Positions 24,710 through 34,313 of a DNA stretch of 64,000 bases are shown here, piece by piece. Under the pieces are notes generated by a model that searched no databases, was not told where the DNA came from, and saw nothing but the letters and a program-made list of their open reading frames with translations. The stretch is from Sphingopyxis chilensis (GTDB taxonomy: Bacteria; Pseudomonadota; Alphaproteobacteria; Sphingomonadales; Sphingomonadaceae). The stretch is from positions 2,761,501 through 2,825,500 of the forward strand of contig NZ_CP142394.1 of NCBI RefSeq assembly GCF_035930445.1. Direction: 5' to 3'. The position numbers and the translations under genes are program-made. Position 1 is the stretch's first letter. The number at the start of each line of letters is the position of its first letter.

Positions 24710-27040
24710 TCAGGGTGCGCGGCGCTCGGTCGATTGCGAATAGGGGCGTGCGCCGGAGGCCTTGCCCCACGCGGCATTTGGCTTCGCCTGCATCGTGAAG
24801 CGCAGCGTGCCGCCGCTGCGGATTTCGGCGTCAGAAATCCAGCTGCGGGTGAGCGGCTTGCCGTTGAATTCGACCTTGCCGACATAGGGATTGGCGTCGG
24901 AGAGGCCCGCCGTCTCGACGGTGAAACGCTTGCCGCCCGGCAGGTTCAACACCGCACGGTCGACGAAGGGGCGCCCGATCACATATTGGTTCGACCCCGG
25001 CGCTACGGGATAGAAACCGAGCCCGGTGAAGACAAGCCATGCCGACATCTGGCCCAGATCGTCATTGCCCGACAGGCCGTCGGGAGTCGGTTTATACTGG
25101 CTGTCGACGATCTGCTTCAGCCGCTCCTGCGTCCGCCAAGGCGCTCCCGCATAGGCGTAGAGATAGGCGACATGGTGGCTCGGCTCGTTGCCGTGGATAT
25201 ATTGGCCGATGAGGCCCGCAATATCCTCGGCATGGCTGTAATCGAGCTTCGAGATGTCATAGTCGAACATCGCGTCGAGCTTTGCCACCGTCTTTGCATC
25301 GCCGCCGAGGACGCGGAAGAGCGCGGCCTGATCCTGGGGCACGAACCAGCTATATTGCCACGCGTTACCCTCGGTATAGTCCGAACCATAGTTGATCGCG
25401 GTCGGGTCGAACGGCGTGCGGAAGCTGCCGTCGGCCTTGCGCGCGCGCAGCCAGCCGGTCTTCGCATCGAAGCTGTTCCGCCAGTAACCGGCGCGCTTGT
25501 AGAAGCGGTCGGCGATGTCCTTGCGGCCCATCTTTTCCGCCATCCGCGCGATCGTCCAGTCGTCATAGGCATATTCGACCGTCTTCGACGCCGCTTCGGG
25601 TTCGCGGTCGATCGCAACATAGCCGAGCTTCATATAATCGCCGAGCCCGCCATAGGGGGCGTATTCGGCGCTCGCGACCATCGCGTCCAATGCCTCGTTC
25701 GCGTCGAAATCGCCCACGCCCTTCATATAGGCGTCGGCGATGATGGGGACCGCGTGGTAGCCGATCATCGTCCAGGTTTCGCGGCCGTGGAATTGCCAGA
25801 CGGGCAGGATGCCGTGCGGGCTCACCTTGCGGCTCGCGACGAGCGATTTGACGATGTCGCTGTTCGTTCTGTCGGGCTGGACGAGCGTCAGCAAAGGATG
25901 CTGGGCGCGGAAGGTGTCCCACAGCGAAAAGGTCGAGCGGAAGGTGAAATCCTTTGCGGCATGGACCTGATCGTCGGGGCCGCGATAGCGCCCGTCGACG
26001 TCGCTCCACACGCTCGGCGCGAGCAGGCTGTGGTAGAGCGCGGTGTAGAGGTTGGTGCGCATCGGCGCGGGCGCCTCGATTTCGAGCGCGCCGAGCGCCT
26101 TGCGCCATTCGGCTTCGGTGCGGGCGCGAACGGCGTCGAAGCTTGCGCCTTCCGCGTCGAGGTTGGCGACCGCGCCGGCTTCATCGACGCCGGAGAGCGC
26201 GACGCGGACTTCGAGCGGACCGGTCAGCGCGCCGAAATCGAGCCGCGCCTCGAGCGCCTTGCCGAGCTTTTCGGCGAGCGCATCGCTACCGCGACCGGGT
26301 GCCTGAAAGCCCTTGTAGGGAATTTTTTCGTCGCGATCGAGGAAGGCGTGGGACTTGAGCGGCGCCGAGAAGCGCATCGCAAAATAGAGCTTGCGCCCCG
26401 GCGCCCAGCCGCGCGTCTCGCGAAAGCCGGTGAGCGTACCGTCGGGGCGAAGGTGAAGGCCGGACCAGAGGATCTTGCCCGGATAATCATAGAGCGACGA
26501 GCGGAGGTCGAGCAGCAGGTGCGCGTCCTTGCCCGCCGGGAAGCTGTAGCGGTGGACGCCGACGCGCGTTCCCGCGGTGAGTTCGGCGCGGATGCCGCTG
26601 TCGGCCAGCGTGACGGCGTAGTAGCCGGGGCTCGCCTTTTCGGTGTCGTGGTCGAAGCGCTGGCGATAGCCCGAGCCGGGCTTTTGGGGATCGCCCGGAT
26701 CGAGCTTGACCTTACCCACCTGCGGCATGACGAGGATGTCGCCGAGGTCCGAATGGCCGGCGCCCGAAAAATGCGTGTGGCTGAACCCCTGAATCGTCGG
26801 GTCGTTGTAGCTGTAGCCCGCGGCATGATCGTAGCAGTCGCGGATCTGGCACGTCGCGTCGGTGTCAGGCGACAGCTGGACCATGCCGAAGGGCGCGGTC
26901 GCGCCGGGGAAGGTGTGGCCTTCGGGGCCGGTGCCGATCATCGGGTCGACGAAGGCGAGCGGGTCGGGCGCCGGCTGCTCGGCGAAGGACTGGATCGGCA
27001 GGAGGGCGAGCAGCGCGGCGGCCGCGGTCAGGCGTTTCAT
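24710..27040 (-). CDS. GH92 alpha-mannosidase A (Glu-type)
   Basis: A 776-residue exported GH92 enzyme. Sec signal peptide (LLALLPIQSFA). N-terminal domain with DPMIGTGPEGHTFPGATAPFG and FSHTHFSGAG. The catalytic acid motif HGNEP has Glu619, followed by SHHVAYLYAY. The base motif GNDDLGQMSAW follows about 40 residues later. These are calcium-dependent inverting exo-alpha-mannosidases acting on 1,2/1,3 linkages. It is the last gene of the operon, 41 bp after the ROK kinase. The same fold occurs in three other proteins of this locus. Confidence 0.94.
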   Translation of the reverse strand: MKRLTAAAALLALLPIQSFAEQPAPDPLAFVDPMIGTGPEGHTFPGATAPFGMVQLSPDTDATCQIRDCYDHAAGYSYNDPTIQGFSHTHFSGAGHSDLGDILVMPQVGKVKLDPGDPQKPGSGYRQRFDHDTEKASPGYYAVTLADSGIRAELTAGTRVGVHRYSFPAGKDAHLLLDLRSSLYDYPGKILWSGLHLRPDGTLTGFRETRGWAPGRKLYFAMRFSAPLKSHAFLDRDEKIPYKGFQAPGRGSDALAEKLGKALEARLDFGALTGPLEVRVALSGVDEAGAVANLDAEGASFDAVRARTEAEWRKALGALEIEAPAPMRTNLYTALYHSLLAPSVWSDVDGRYRGPDDQVHAAKDFTFRSTFSLWDTFRAQHPLLTLVQPDRTNSDIVKSLVASRKVSPHGILPVWQFHGRETWTMIGYHAVPIIADAYMKGVGDFDANEALDAMVASAEYAPYGGLGDYMKLGYVAIDREPEAASKTVEYAYDDWTIARMAEKMGRKDIADRFYKRAGYWRNSFDAKTGWLRARKADGSFRTPFDPTAINYGSDYTEGNAWQYSWFVPQDQAALFRVLGGDAKTVAKLDAMFDYDISKLDYSHAEDIAGLIGQYIHGNEPSHHVAYLYAYAGAPWRTQERLKQIVDSQYKPTPDGLSGNDDLGQMSAWLVFTGLGFYPVAPGSNQYVIGRPFVDRAVLNLPGGKRFTVETAGLSDANPYVGKVEFNGKPLTRSWISDAEIRSGGTLRFTMQAKPNAAWGKASGARPYSQSTERRAP

Positions 27041-27081
27041 CGCGCCCTTGTGCCGCGAAGCCCGGGCGCTGTCCAACCTCC

Positions 27082-28002
27082 TCATGCGCGGACGCCGGCC
27101 GCGTCCATCGCGAGCGCGATGGCGCCGAGCGGACCCGCCATGGTTCCGAGTTCGGGCGACCGGACATAGGCGCCGCCGCCGGGAATCTGCATATAGCCCG
27201 CGAGGCTCTCCCCAAGCCGCGCGTTGATCCGCGGCAGCAGTTGCGGCTGGCCCGCAAGCACGCCGCCACCCATCGCGACGCGCATCGGCCCGGTCGTGCA
27301 GGCGAGCGCGTGCACCATCGTTGCCAGCGTGTGGACGATCGGCTCCCACACCGGATCATCGGCCGCGACGTCCGACAAGGACCGGCCGGCGAGCCGGGCG
27401 TTCAGCGCCGTTCCCGAGGCGAGCCCCTCGACACAATTGTCGTGGAAACGGCAGACGCTCGTCATATCGTCGCCATCAAGGCGCGGCACGAGGACATGGC
27501 CAATTTCGCTGTGGCTGAAACCGCGCGTCGGACGGCCGTGGACGATCAGCCCCACCCCGACCCCGGTGCCGACGGTGACATAGGCAAAGTCGTCGAGACC
27601 GCGCCCGCTGCCCCAGCGGATTTCCGCGAGCGCGGCGCCGTTGACGTCGGTGTCGAACCCGATCGGGACATCGAAGGCCGATTGCAGCGGCCCGAGCAGG
27701 TCGGCGCCTTCCCAATCGGCTTTGTTCGTCGCGCCGATCTGGCCGTAATCAGCCATTGCGGGATCGAGCCGGATCGGCCCGAAGGAAGCGATACCGAGAG
27801 CGCAGAAGCCGTATGACGACGCCCAGCTATCGAGCACCGCCTTGATCGCGGGCAGCGTTTCCCAGGGCACGGTGGTCGCGATCGTTCGCTGGTCGCGAAT
27901 GTCGTCCGGTCCCGACGCGAGCGTGCAGATGCACTTGGTGCCCCCCAACTCGACGCCGGCGAACAGGCGCGTTTCGCCGCGGTCTGTTACGGGACCATCC
28001 AT
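27082..28002 (-). CDS. ROK-family sugar kinase (fructokinase/mannokinase-like)
   Basis: A 306-residue ROK kinase without a DNA-binding domain. ATP-binding VELGGTKCICTLASG at the N-terminus, catalytic Asp in FDTDVNGAAL, the phosphate motif VTVGTGVGVGL, and the zinc-binding CRFHDNCVEG. ATG at 28002 has AAGGGG 9 bp upstream, better than the in-frame GTG at 28011. Flanked on both sides by GH92 genes. The likely job is phosphorylation of imported mannose (or fructose) at C6, feeding the mannose-6-phosphate isomerase at the other end of the locus. Confidence 0.87.
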   Translation of the reverse strand: MDGPVTDRGETRLFAGVELGGTKCICTLASGPDDIRDQRTIATTVPWETLPAIKAVLDSWASSYGFCALGIASFGPIRLDPAMADYGQIGATNKADWEGADLLGPLQSAFDVPIGFDTDVNGAALAEIRWGSGRGLDDFAYVTVGTGVGVGLIVHGRPTRGFSHSEIGHVLVPRLDGDDMTSVCRFHDNCVEGLASGTALNARLAGRSLSDVAADDPVWEPIVHTLATMVHALACTTGPMRVAMGGGVLAGQPQLLPRINARLGESLAGYMQIPGGGAYVRSPELGTMAGPLGAIALAMDAAGVRA

Positions 28003-28169
28003 CAGCGCCACCCCTTCGCTCGGTCGGTCAGGCTTGTGGAGGGGGCCGGACCGCCATGCAAGGCCGAAGCCATCGATCCGGCGCGCCGGTGTGGCGGGAT
28101 TTGGGGAGATTTCACGACGGATTCCGTTCTTATCATTGTCTTTTCGCTACCAATTATTCTTTTTCGGGC

Positions 28170-30506
28170 TCATGCGAGAGCAGTGTCGAAAGAGGGCGGG
28201 CGATCGGCCTTTGCGGTGCCGAACGCTGACGGCGTGGCGCCCATTTCGAAGACCAGCTCGCCGCCGCCGATCAGGTCGGCGTGCGCGATCCAGTTCTTGC
28301 TCCACGGCTTGCCGTTCCAGCGCACCGACTGCACGTAAGGACGATCGGGGCCATTGCCCTCGGCGCGGACGGTGAGCGCCTTGCCCGCGCCCACCGTCAC
28401 CTCGGCGACGTCGAACAGCGGCGATCCGAAGACGTAGATCGCGCTCACCGGATCGACCGGATAAAAGCCGAGCGCCGAGAGGATGAACCACGCGCTCATC
28501 TGGCCGCAATCGTCATTGCCGATCACCCCGTCAGGGTCGTTCTTGTACATTTCGGTGAGCAGGCGCCGCACCATCGCCTGCGCCTTCGCGGGCGCGCCGC
28601 AATAGGCGTACATATAGGCGACATGGTGGTTCGGCTCATTGCCGTGCGCATATTGACCGACCAGCCCCGAAATGTCGGGCGGCGCATTGTCGGGCAAGGT
28701 CGAGGGCGCGTTGAACAGCGCGTCGAGCTGTTTCTCGAACGCCGCGTCGCCGCCGAAATGCTCGATCAGCCCGTAGACGTCATGCTGGTTGAGGAAGGTC
28801 GCCTGCCAGCCATTCGCCTCGGTATAGTCGCGCCACTTTTTGACGTTGTGGCCGATCTGGACGGGATCATAATCCTGCCACCAGCTGCCATCCTTGAAGC
28901 GGGGGCGCGCGAAGCGCGTTTCGGGGTCGATGACGCCGCGATAATTTTGCGCGCGCTTGCGCAGCGCCGCGGCGTCCTCCTTCGCGCCGACTGCGTCGGC
29001 AAGGTGCGCCATCGCCCAGTCGTCATAGGCATATTCCTGCGTCCGGCTGACCGACTCCCACACCTCGTCGCACGGGATATAGCCGAGGTCGTAATAGAAG
29101 CCGCGGCCCAAGGTGCTGTCGATATCCTTGTAGTCGCGGTCGAAGGCGCGGCGGCGGATATTGGGCCAGGCGGCGGCATAGTCGGCCGCGATTCCCTTCG
29201 CATGCGCCTCGGCGAGCACCGACACGCCGTGCCAGCCGATCATGCACGCGGTCTCGACCCCCTGCAGCGGCCAGACGAGCGGGCCCGCGGGGCTCTGCGC
29301 GGTCTGGCGGCAGATGTCGCGCGTCAGCAGCGCGGCACGGTCGGGATCGATCAGCGTCAAGAGTGGATGGAGCGCGCGATAGGTGTCCCACAGCGAATAG
29401 GTGCTGAAGGCTTCCTCACCCTTTTCCGCGCGGTGGACCTGCCGGTCGAGCCCGACATAGCGGCCGTCGCGGTCGGTGAAAAGCGTCGGCGCGAGCTGCG
29501 CGTGATAGAGCGCGCTCGCCATGATGACGCGCTGCGCCTCGGTGCCGCCCGACACGCGGACGCCGCCGAGCGCCTTGGTCCAAGTGGCGCGCGCGGCCGT
29601 GACCGCGCCGTCGAAATCCCAGCCCTTCGCTTCACCGGCGAGCGCATCGCGCGCGCCCTGCACGTCGACCGCCGAGAGGCCGGTCTTGATCAGGATCGGG
29701 TCGCCGCCCGCCTCGTCGAAGAAGAAGGCGACCTTGAGCTTGTTACCCTTGATCGACGTCGCGCCGTCGGGCGCGGGATTACCGTCGTCGCCGAAGAATT
29801 GGACGCGGTCGGGGCGGCGCGACATCTGCAGCGCGAAATGGATGTGACGGCCCTTGGCCCAGCGGTTGACCTGCCGACTGCCGGTAAGCGTGCCGTCGTC
29901 GCCGAGGTCGAGCGACGCCTTTTCGACGACGATCCCCTTGTCCCAGTCATCCTCGATCGCGTGGGCGAAATCGATCAGGATATGCCCTGCCCCTTGCCCG
30001 AAATGATAGCGGTGCAGCCCGCAGCGTTCGGTCACGGTGAGTTCGGCGAGCACGCCGGTCTCGAGCTTCACGCGGTAATAGCCAGGTTCGGCATGTTCGT
30101 CCGAGTAGCGCTGACGAAAGCCCTCGCCGGGCTTTTCGATCGTGCCGGGTTCGAGCTTCAGCTCGCGCCGCGTCGGCACGACGAGCACATCGAGCATGTC
30201 GCCGATTCCGGTTCCCGACAGATGAGTATGGCTGAACCCCATGATCGAGCCATCTTTCTGGTGATAGCCCGAACAGGCGTCCCAGCCGTGGGTGTTCGTA
30301 TCGGGGCTCAATTGCGCCATCCCGAACGGCAGCGACGCGCCGGGGAAGGTGTGGCCGTGCCCGCCGGTGCCGATGAAAAGGTTGGGCTTGCCGACGGCGA
30401 GTTCGCCGCCCCCGCCCGCGACGCGCGAGCAGCCGGCCGGGATCGCGCCGCCGAGCGCGAGCAGGCCGGTGGTGGCAAGAAGCTGGCGGCGGCTGGTCGT
30501 GATCAT
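28170..30506 (-). CDS. GH92 alpha-mannosidase B (Glu-type, Tat signal)
   Basis: A 778-residue GH92 enzyme. N-terminus TTSRRQLLATTG has a twin-arginine motif followed by a hydrophobic stretch and IPAGC, a weak lipobox. It is therefore probably Tat-exported and may be lipidated. Catalytic acid Glu624 in HGNEPNHHVAY and base motif GNDDCGQMSAW. It ends PPSFDTALA. It starts 13 bp after the GH125 stop with a GGGAGGGGG ribosome site. The 167-bp gap to the kinase gene (28003-28169) is AT-richer than its surroundings and may hold an internal promoter. Confidence 0.93.
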   Translation of the reverse strand: MITTSRRQLLATTGLLALGGAIPAGCSRVAGGGGELAVGKPNLFIGTGGHGHTFPGASLPFGMAQLSPDTNTHGWDACSGYHQKDGSIMGFSHTHLSGTGIGDMLDVLVVPTRRELKLEPGTIEKPGEGFRQRYSDEHAEPGYYRVKLETGVLAELTVTERCGLHRYHFGQGAGHILIDFAHAIEDDWDKGIVVEKASLDLGDDGTLTGSRQVNRWAKGRHIHFALQMSRRPDRVQFFGDDGNPAPDGATSIKGNKLKVAFFFDEAGGDPILIKTGLSAVDVQGARDALAGEAKGWDFDGAVTAARATWTKALGGVRVSGGTEAQRVIMASALYHAQLAPTLFTDRDGRYVGLDRQVHRAEKGEEAFSTYSLWDTYRALHPLLTLIDPDRAALLTRDICRQTAQSPAGPLVWPLQGVETACMIGWHGVSVLAEAHAKGIAADYAAAWPNIRRRAFDRDYKDIDSTLGRGFYYDLGYIPCDEVWESVSRTQEYAYDDWAMAHLADAVGAKEDAAALRKRAQNYRGVIDPETRFARPRFKDGSWWQDYDPVQIGHNVKKWRDYTEANGWQATFLNQHDVYGLIEHFGGDAAFEKQLDALFNAPSTLPDNAPPDISGLVGQYAHGNEPNHHVAYMYAYCGAPAKAQAMVRRLLTEMYKNDPDGVIGNDDCGQMSAWFILSALGFYPVDPVSAIYVFGSPLFDVAEVTVGAGKALTVRAEGNGPDRPYVQSVRWNGKPWSKNWIAHADLIGGGELVFEMGATPSAFGTAKADRPPSFDTALA

Positions 30507-30519
30507 CGCCCCCTCCCGC

Positions 30520-31956
30520 TCACAGCGGCCGCGACAGCAGCGCGGGACGCTTGTCGGCGACCTCGACGATCAGCTGGCCGAACAGCGCGTTGGCCCACGC
30601 GAACCAGCTGCGCGTGAAATTCTTCGGATCGTCCTTGTGGAAGCTTTCGTGCATGAAGCCGGTGCCGCCGTGCGTCGTCTTCAGCCAGCGCAGGCATTGC
30701 AGGATTGTCGCATCGTCGTCGGCGTTCATCGCGCGGGTGATGATCGACATCGGCCAGATCATATCGAGGCCGATGTGCGGCCCGCCGATCCCCTCGGCCG
30801 CTGTGCCCTTGAAGAAATAGGGGTTGCGGTCGGACCAGGCGAGTTCGGCGGTGCGGCGGAACAGCGGGTCGTTCCTGTCGACAACGTCGATCAGCGGCAG
30901 GCCCGACAGGCTGGGCACATTGGCATCGTCCATAAAGACATAATTGCCGAAACCGTCGATTTCATAGGCCCAGACCTGCCCACCCTTGCCGTCGTCGATC
31001 AGCGCATGCGCTTTCAGCGCGGTCTCGACCTCGGCGGCGAGCGTCTCGGCGGCGGCCGCCGCCGCATTGTCGGCGCGCGCTTCGCGGTGGACGGTCGCGA
31101 TCTTGCGCAGCACCGACACCGCGAACAGGTTCGACGGGATCAGGAAGGGATAAAGGCACGCGTCGTCCGACGGGCGGAACATCGAGTGGATCAGCCCGAT
31201 CTTTTTCGTCGGCCGGCCATAGCCGCCGAGCATCAGGCTGTCCGACGGCTGGAGCGCGGGACGCTGAAAGCTGTACGGCCCCGGCCCGTCCTTGCGCTGC
31301 TGTTCGCGGAAGGTCTGGACCGCGAGCTTCATCGCGCGCGACCATGTCTCGTCGAACGGTGCCTTGTCCTTCGTGCGCGTCCAATATTCGTGGGACAGGC
31401 GCATCGCGTAACAGAGCGAGTCGATCTCCCATTTGCGCTCGGCGACGCCGGGCTTCATCTCGGTCTTGTCGGTCTGCGACCATTCGAGCTTCGACGGCGC
31501 GGTCGGGTCCTTGTCGAACGCATTGGCATAGGGGTCGATCAGGATGCAGCGCGCCTGCCGCTGGATCAGCCCCTGAAACAGCCGCTTCAGCTTCGGATCC
31601 TTGGCGACGAGGTGGATATAGGGCTGCACCTGCGCCGAGCTGTCGCGCAGCCACATCGCCTCGATATCGCCGGTGATGACGAAGGTGTCGGGGCGGCCAT
31701 CGAGCGTGCCCGTCTGGACCGTCGTGTCGAGCGTGTTCGGGTAGCAATTCTCAAACAGCCAGGCGAGTTCGGGGTCGGCGATCCGCGCCTTCACGCGCGC
31801 GATCTCGGCCTCGATCGCGGGGCTGGTGAAGGCGCGCTCGGCGGGGACGGGGCGCTTGCTGGCGAAGCCAGTGGCGGCGCGTGCGGCGGTCGGCACGGCG
31901 GCGGCGAGCGCGAGCGCACCGGCTCCGGCCATGATTTCGCGGCGGCCCAGGGTCAT
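30520..31956 (-). CDS. GH125 exo-alpha-1,6-mannosidase
   Basis: A 478-residue member of GH125 (former DUF1237). Leader LGRREIMAGAGALALAAAVPTAARA is Tat-like. Family-typical segments: ITGDIEAMWLRDSSAQVQPY, WEIDSLCYAM, LIPSNLFAV, GGPHIGLDMIWP and GFMHESFHKDD. The two catalytic carboxylates are expected in the EIDS and MHESF regions. Three in-frame ATGs (31974, 31962, 31956) exist; 31956 has GGAG 6 bp before it. It removes alpha-1,6-linked mannose from the non-reducing end, i.e. the mannan backbone after GH92 side-chain removal. Confidence 0.94.
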   Translation of the reverse strand: MTLGRREIMAGAGALALAAAVPTAARAATGFASKRPVPAERAFTSPAIEAEIARVKARIADPELAWLFENCYPNTLDTTVQTGTLDGRPDTFVITGDIEAMWLRDSSAQVQPYIHLVAKDPKLKRLFQGLIQRQARCILIDPYANAFDKDPTAPSKLEWSQTDKTEMKPGVAERKWEIDSLCYAMRLSHEYWTRTKDKAPFDETWSRAMKLAVQTFREQQRKDGPGPYSFQRPALQPSDSLMLGGYGRPTKKIGLIHSMFRPSDDACLYPFLIPSNLFAVSVLRKIATVHREARADNAAAAAAETLAAEVETALKAHALIDDGKGGQVWAYEIDGFGNYVFMDDANVPSLSGLPLIDVVDRNDPLFRRTAELAWSDRNPYFFKGTAAEGIGGPHIGLDMIWPMSIITRAMNADDDATILQCLRWLKTTHGGTGFMHESFHKDDPKNFTRSWFAWANALFGQLIVEVADKRPALLSRPL

Positions 31957-31970
31957 GTTCATCTCCGAAT

Positions 31971-34313
31971 TCATTTGGACGGCGCGCTGATCGAGAAGGG
32001 CGCGTCGGCGGGGGCGGTGCCCCATTGCTTGTTGGGCTTGGCGCCCATCACGAAATCGACCGTGCCGCCCTGCGACAGCGCGCGGTGGGTGAAATAGGTC
32101 TTGGTTAGCGGCTTGCCGCCGAGCGCGACCGACTGAAGATAGACGTTCGCATTGCTGTTGTTCTTCGCGTTGATCGTCAGCGTCTTGCCGTTCGGCATGG
32201 TCAGTTCGGCCTTCTGGAACAGCGGGCTGCCGATCGCATATTCGCCCGTCGCCGAGGCGACCGGATAGAAGCCAAGCGCCGAGAAGACATACCAGGCCGA
32301 GGTCTGGCCATTATCCTCGTCGCCCGGATAACCATCGGGCGCCGACGAATAGAGCTTTGCCATGATGTCGCGCACATGATGCTGCGTCTTCCACGGCGCA
32401 CCCGCCCAATTATAGAGATAGGGCATGTGCTGGATCGGCTGGTTGCCATGGGCATATTGGCCCATGTCGACGATCTGCATCTCGCGGATCTCGTGAATCA
32501 CCTGACCGTAATAGCTTTCGTCGAAGATCGGCGGGGTGGTGAAGATCGCGTCGAGCCGCTCGACGAATTTCTCGCGCCCGCCCATCAGGTTCATCAGCCC
32601 CTGAACGTCCTGCATCACCGCCCAGCTGTAATGGAGCGCGTTACCCTCGGTGAAGGCGTCGCCCCATTTATAGGGGTTGAACGGCGTCGACCATGACCCG
32701 TCCTGGTTGCGGCCGCGGATCCAGCCGCTCTGATTGTCGTAGAGCTTCTGGTAGTTCAGCGCCCGCTCGCGATATTTCTTCGCATCACCGTCCTTGCCAA
32801 GCAGCTTTGCGAGCTGTGCGATCGAGAAGTCGGCGGTCGCATATTCGAGCGTGCGCGCGGCATTTTCATTGATGCCGACGTCATAGGGGACATAACCGAG
32901 GCGGTTGTAATATTCGGCGCCTTCGCGCCCGACGGCGGCGATGACCTTGCCCGCCTTGTCCTTCGGCCGGCCCTCGCTCGTCGTCGCATTCTTGATCATC
33001 GCCTCATAGAGCGTCTCGACGTCGAAGCCGCGCACGCCGTTGAAATAGGCATCGGCGATCAAATTCGCCGAATTCGACCCGATCATCACATTGCGATAGC
33101 CGGGGCTCGCCCATTCGGGGAGCCAGCCGCCCTGCTTATAGGTGTTGACCAGCCCCTGCATGATCTGGCTGTCGAGTTCGGGATACATCAGCGCGAAGAA
33201 GGGGAAGACCGCGCGCCACGTGTCCCAGAAGCCATTGTCGGTGAACATGTAACCATCGTGCACCTTGCCGTCATACGGGCTGTAGTGGACGATCTTTCCG
33301 TTCGCGTCCTTTTCGTAAAAGACGCGCGGGAATTGCAGCATGCGGTAGAGCGACGAATAGAAGGTGCGGATTTTTTCGGGGTCCGGATCGGTGACGCGGA
33401 TGCGCGAGAGTTCCTTCTCCCACGCCGCCTTCGCCTTTGCCTGCGTCGTGTCGAAGCTGTCGCTGCCGATTTCGCTGCGCAGGTTCAGCAGCGCCTGTTC
33501 GGGGCTGATGAACGACGAGGCGACGCGGACATGGACCTTGTCGCCTTTTTTCGTCTTGAAACTCAGCACCGCGCCGACATGATCGCCCTCGCGCGCCAGC
33601 TCGTTCGTCGGCGCGTTGTCGCCGGCCCAAGTGCGCGCGAGCGTGAAGTCGCGGTCGAATTCGGCGACGAAATAATTGTGGAAATTGTCGGGCACGCCGC
33701 CGTGATTGTTGCGAACATAGCCGGTGATGCGGCGGTTCTTGACGTCGACCTTGACCATCGATCCGCCCGCGAGCCCGTCGAGCAGGATGTGCGCGTCGTC
33801 GCTTTCGGGGAAGGTGAAGCGGAACTGCGCGGCGCGTGTCGTCGGCGCGACTTCGGCGGTCACGTCATAGTCGGCGAGATAGACTTTGTACGAATAGGGC
33901 CGCGCGACCTCGGCCTTGTGGCTGAACCAGCTGCCGCGCTCCTGCTGCTTGACCTTCACCGGCCCGGTTTCCGCCATCAACGCGAAGGCGGCATAATCGT
34001 TCATCCACGGGCTCGGCTGGTGCGTCTGCTTGATGCCGCTGATCTTCTCGCCGTCATAGGTATAGCCCCAGCCGCTGCCGGGCTCGCCCGTCACCGGGGT
34101 CCAGCTGTTCATGCCGAAGGGGACCGCGACCGCGGGATAGGTGTTGCCGTACGACAGGCGATAGCTCGAATCGGTGCCCATCAGCGGATTGACGTAATCG
34201 ACGAGCGCGATCTGGTTCGCGCTCGATTGCGCGAGCGCAGCGGGTGCGGCGACGCTGGTCAGCACGAGCGCGCTCGCGGCGGCGCCCAGCATCGTCTTGC
34301 GGATCGTCTTCAC
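31971..34313 (-). CDS. GH92 family protein C (Gln-type active site)
   Basis: A 780-residue exported GH92 protein with a Sec signal (ALVLTSVAAPAALA). The usual catalytic-acid Glu is replaced by Gln625 in HGNQPIQHM. The base motif GDEDNGQTSAW (Asp667) is kept. Such Gln variants are known from the mannose-phosphate uncapping GH92 of Cellulosimicrobium, where the phosphate leaving group needs no acid. Its substrate may therefore be mannose-1-phosphate diesters rather than plain mannosides. GTG start at 34313 overlaps the GH43 stop (GTGA) with GGGGAGAG upstream. It overlaps the region of alternative GH125 starts. Confidence 0.9.
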   Translation of the reverse strand: MKTIRKTMLGAAASALVLTSVAAPAALAQSSANQIALVDYVNPLMGTDSSYRLSYGNTYPAVAVPFGMNSWTPVTGEPGSGWGYTYDGEKISGIKQTHQPSPWMNDYAAFALMAETGPVKVKQQERGSWFSHKAEVARPYSYKVYLADYDVTAEVAPTTRAAQFRFTFPESDDAHILLDGLAGGSMVKVDVKNRRITGYVRNNHGGVPDNFHNYFVAEFDRDFTLARTWAGDNAPTNELAREGDHVGAVLSFKTKKGDKVHVRVASSFISPEQALLNLRSEIGSDSFDTTQAKAKAAWEKELSRIRVTDPDPEKIRTFYSSLYRMLQFPRVFYEKDANGKIVHYSPYDGKVHDGYMFTDNGFWDTWRAVFPFFALMYPELDSQIMQGLVNTYKQGGWLPEWASPGYRNVMIGSNSANLIADAYFNGVRGFDVETLYEAMIKNATTSEGRPKDKAGKVIAAVGREGAEYYNRLGYVPYDVGINENAARTLEYATADFSIAQLAKLLGKDGDAKKYRERALNYQKLYDNQSGWIRGRNQDGSWSTPFNPYKWGDAFTEGNALHYSWAVMQDVQGLMNLMGGREKFVERLDAIFTTPPIFDESYYGQVIHEIREMQIVDMGQYAHGNQPIQHMPYLYNWAGAPWKTQHHVRDIMAKLYSSAPDGYPGDEDNGQTSAWYVFSALGFYPVASATGEYAIGSPLFQKAELTMPNGKTLTINAKNNSNANVYLQSVALGGKPLTKTYFTHRALSQGGTVDFVMGAKPNKQWGTAPADAPFSISAPSK

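Noticed and set aside
24695..30617. Two plus-strand frames of more than 770 codons opposite GH92 A and B
   Set aside because: Shadows of real minus-strand glycosidase genes, recognisable by repeated Arg-Ala-Asp strings.
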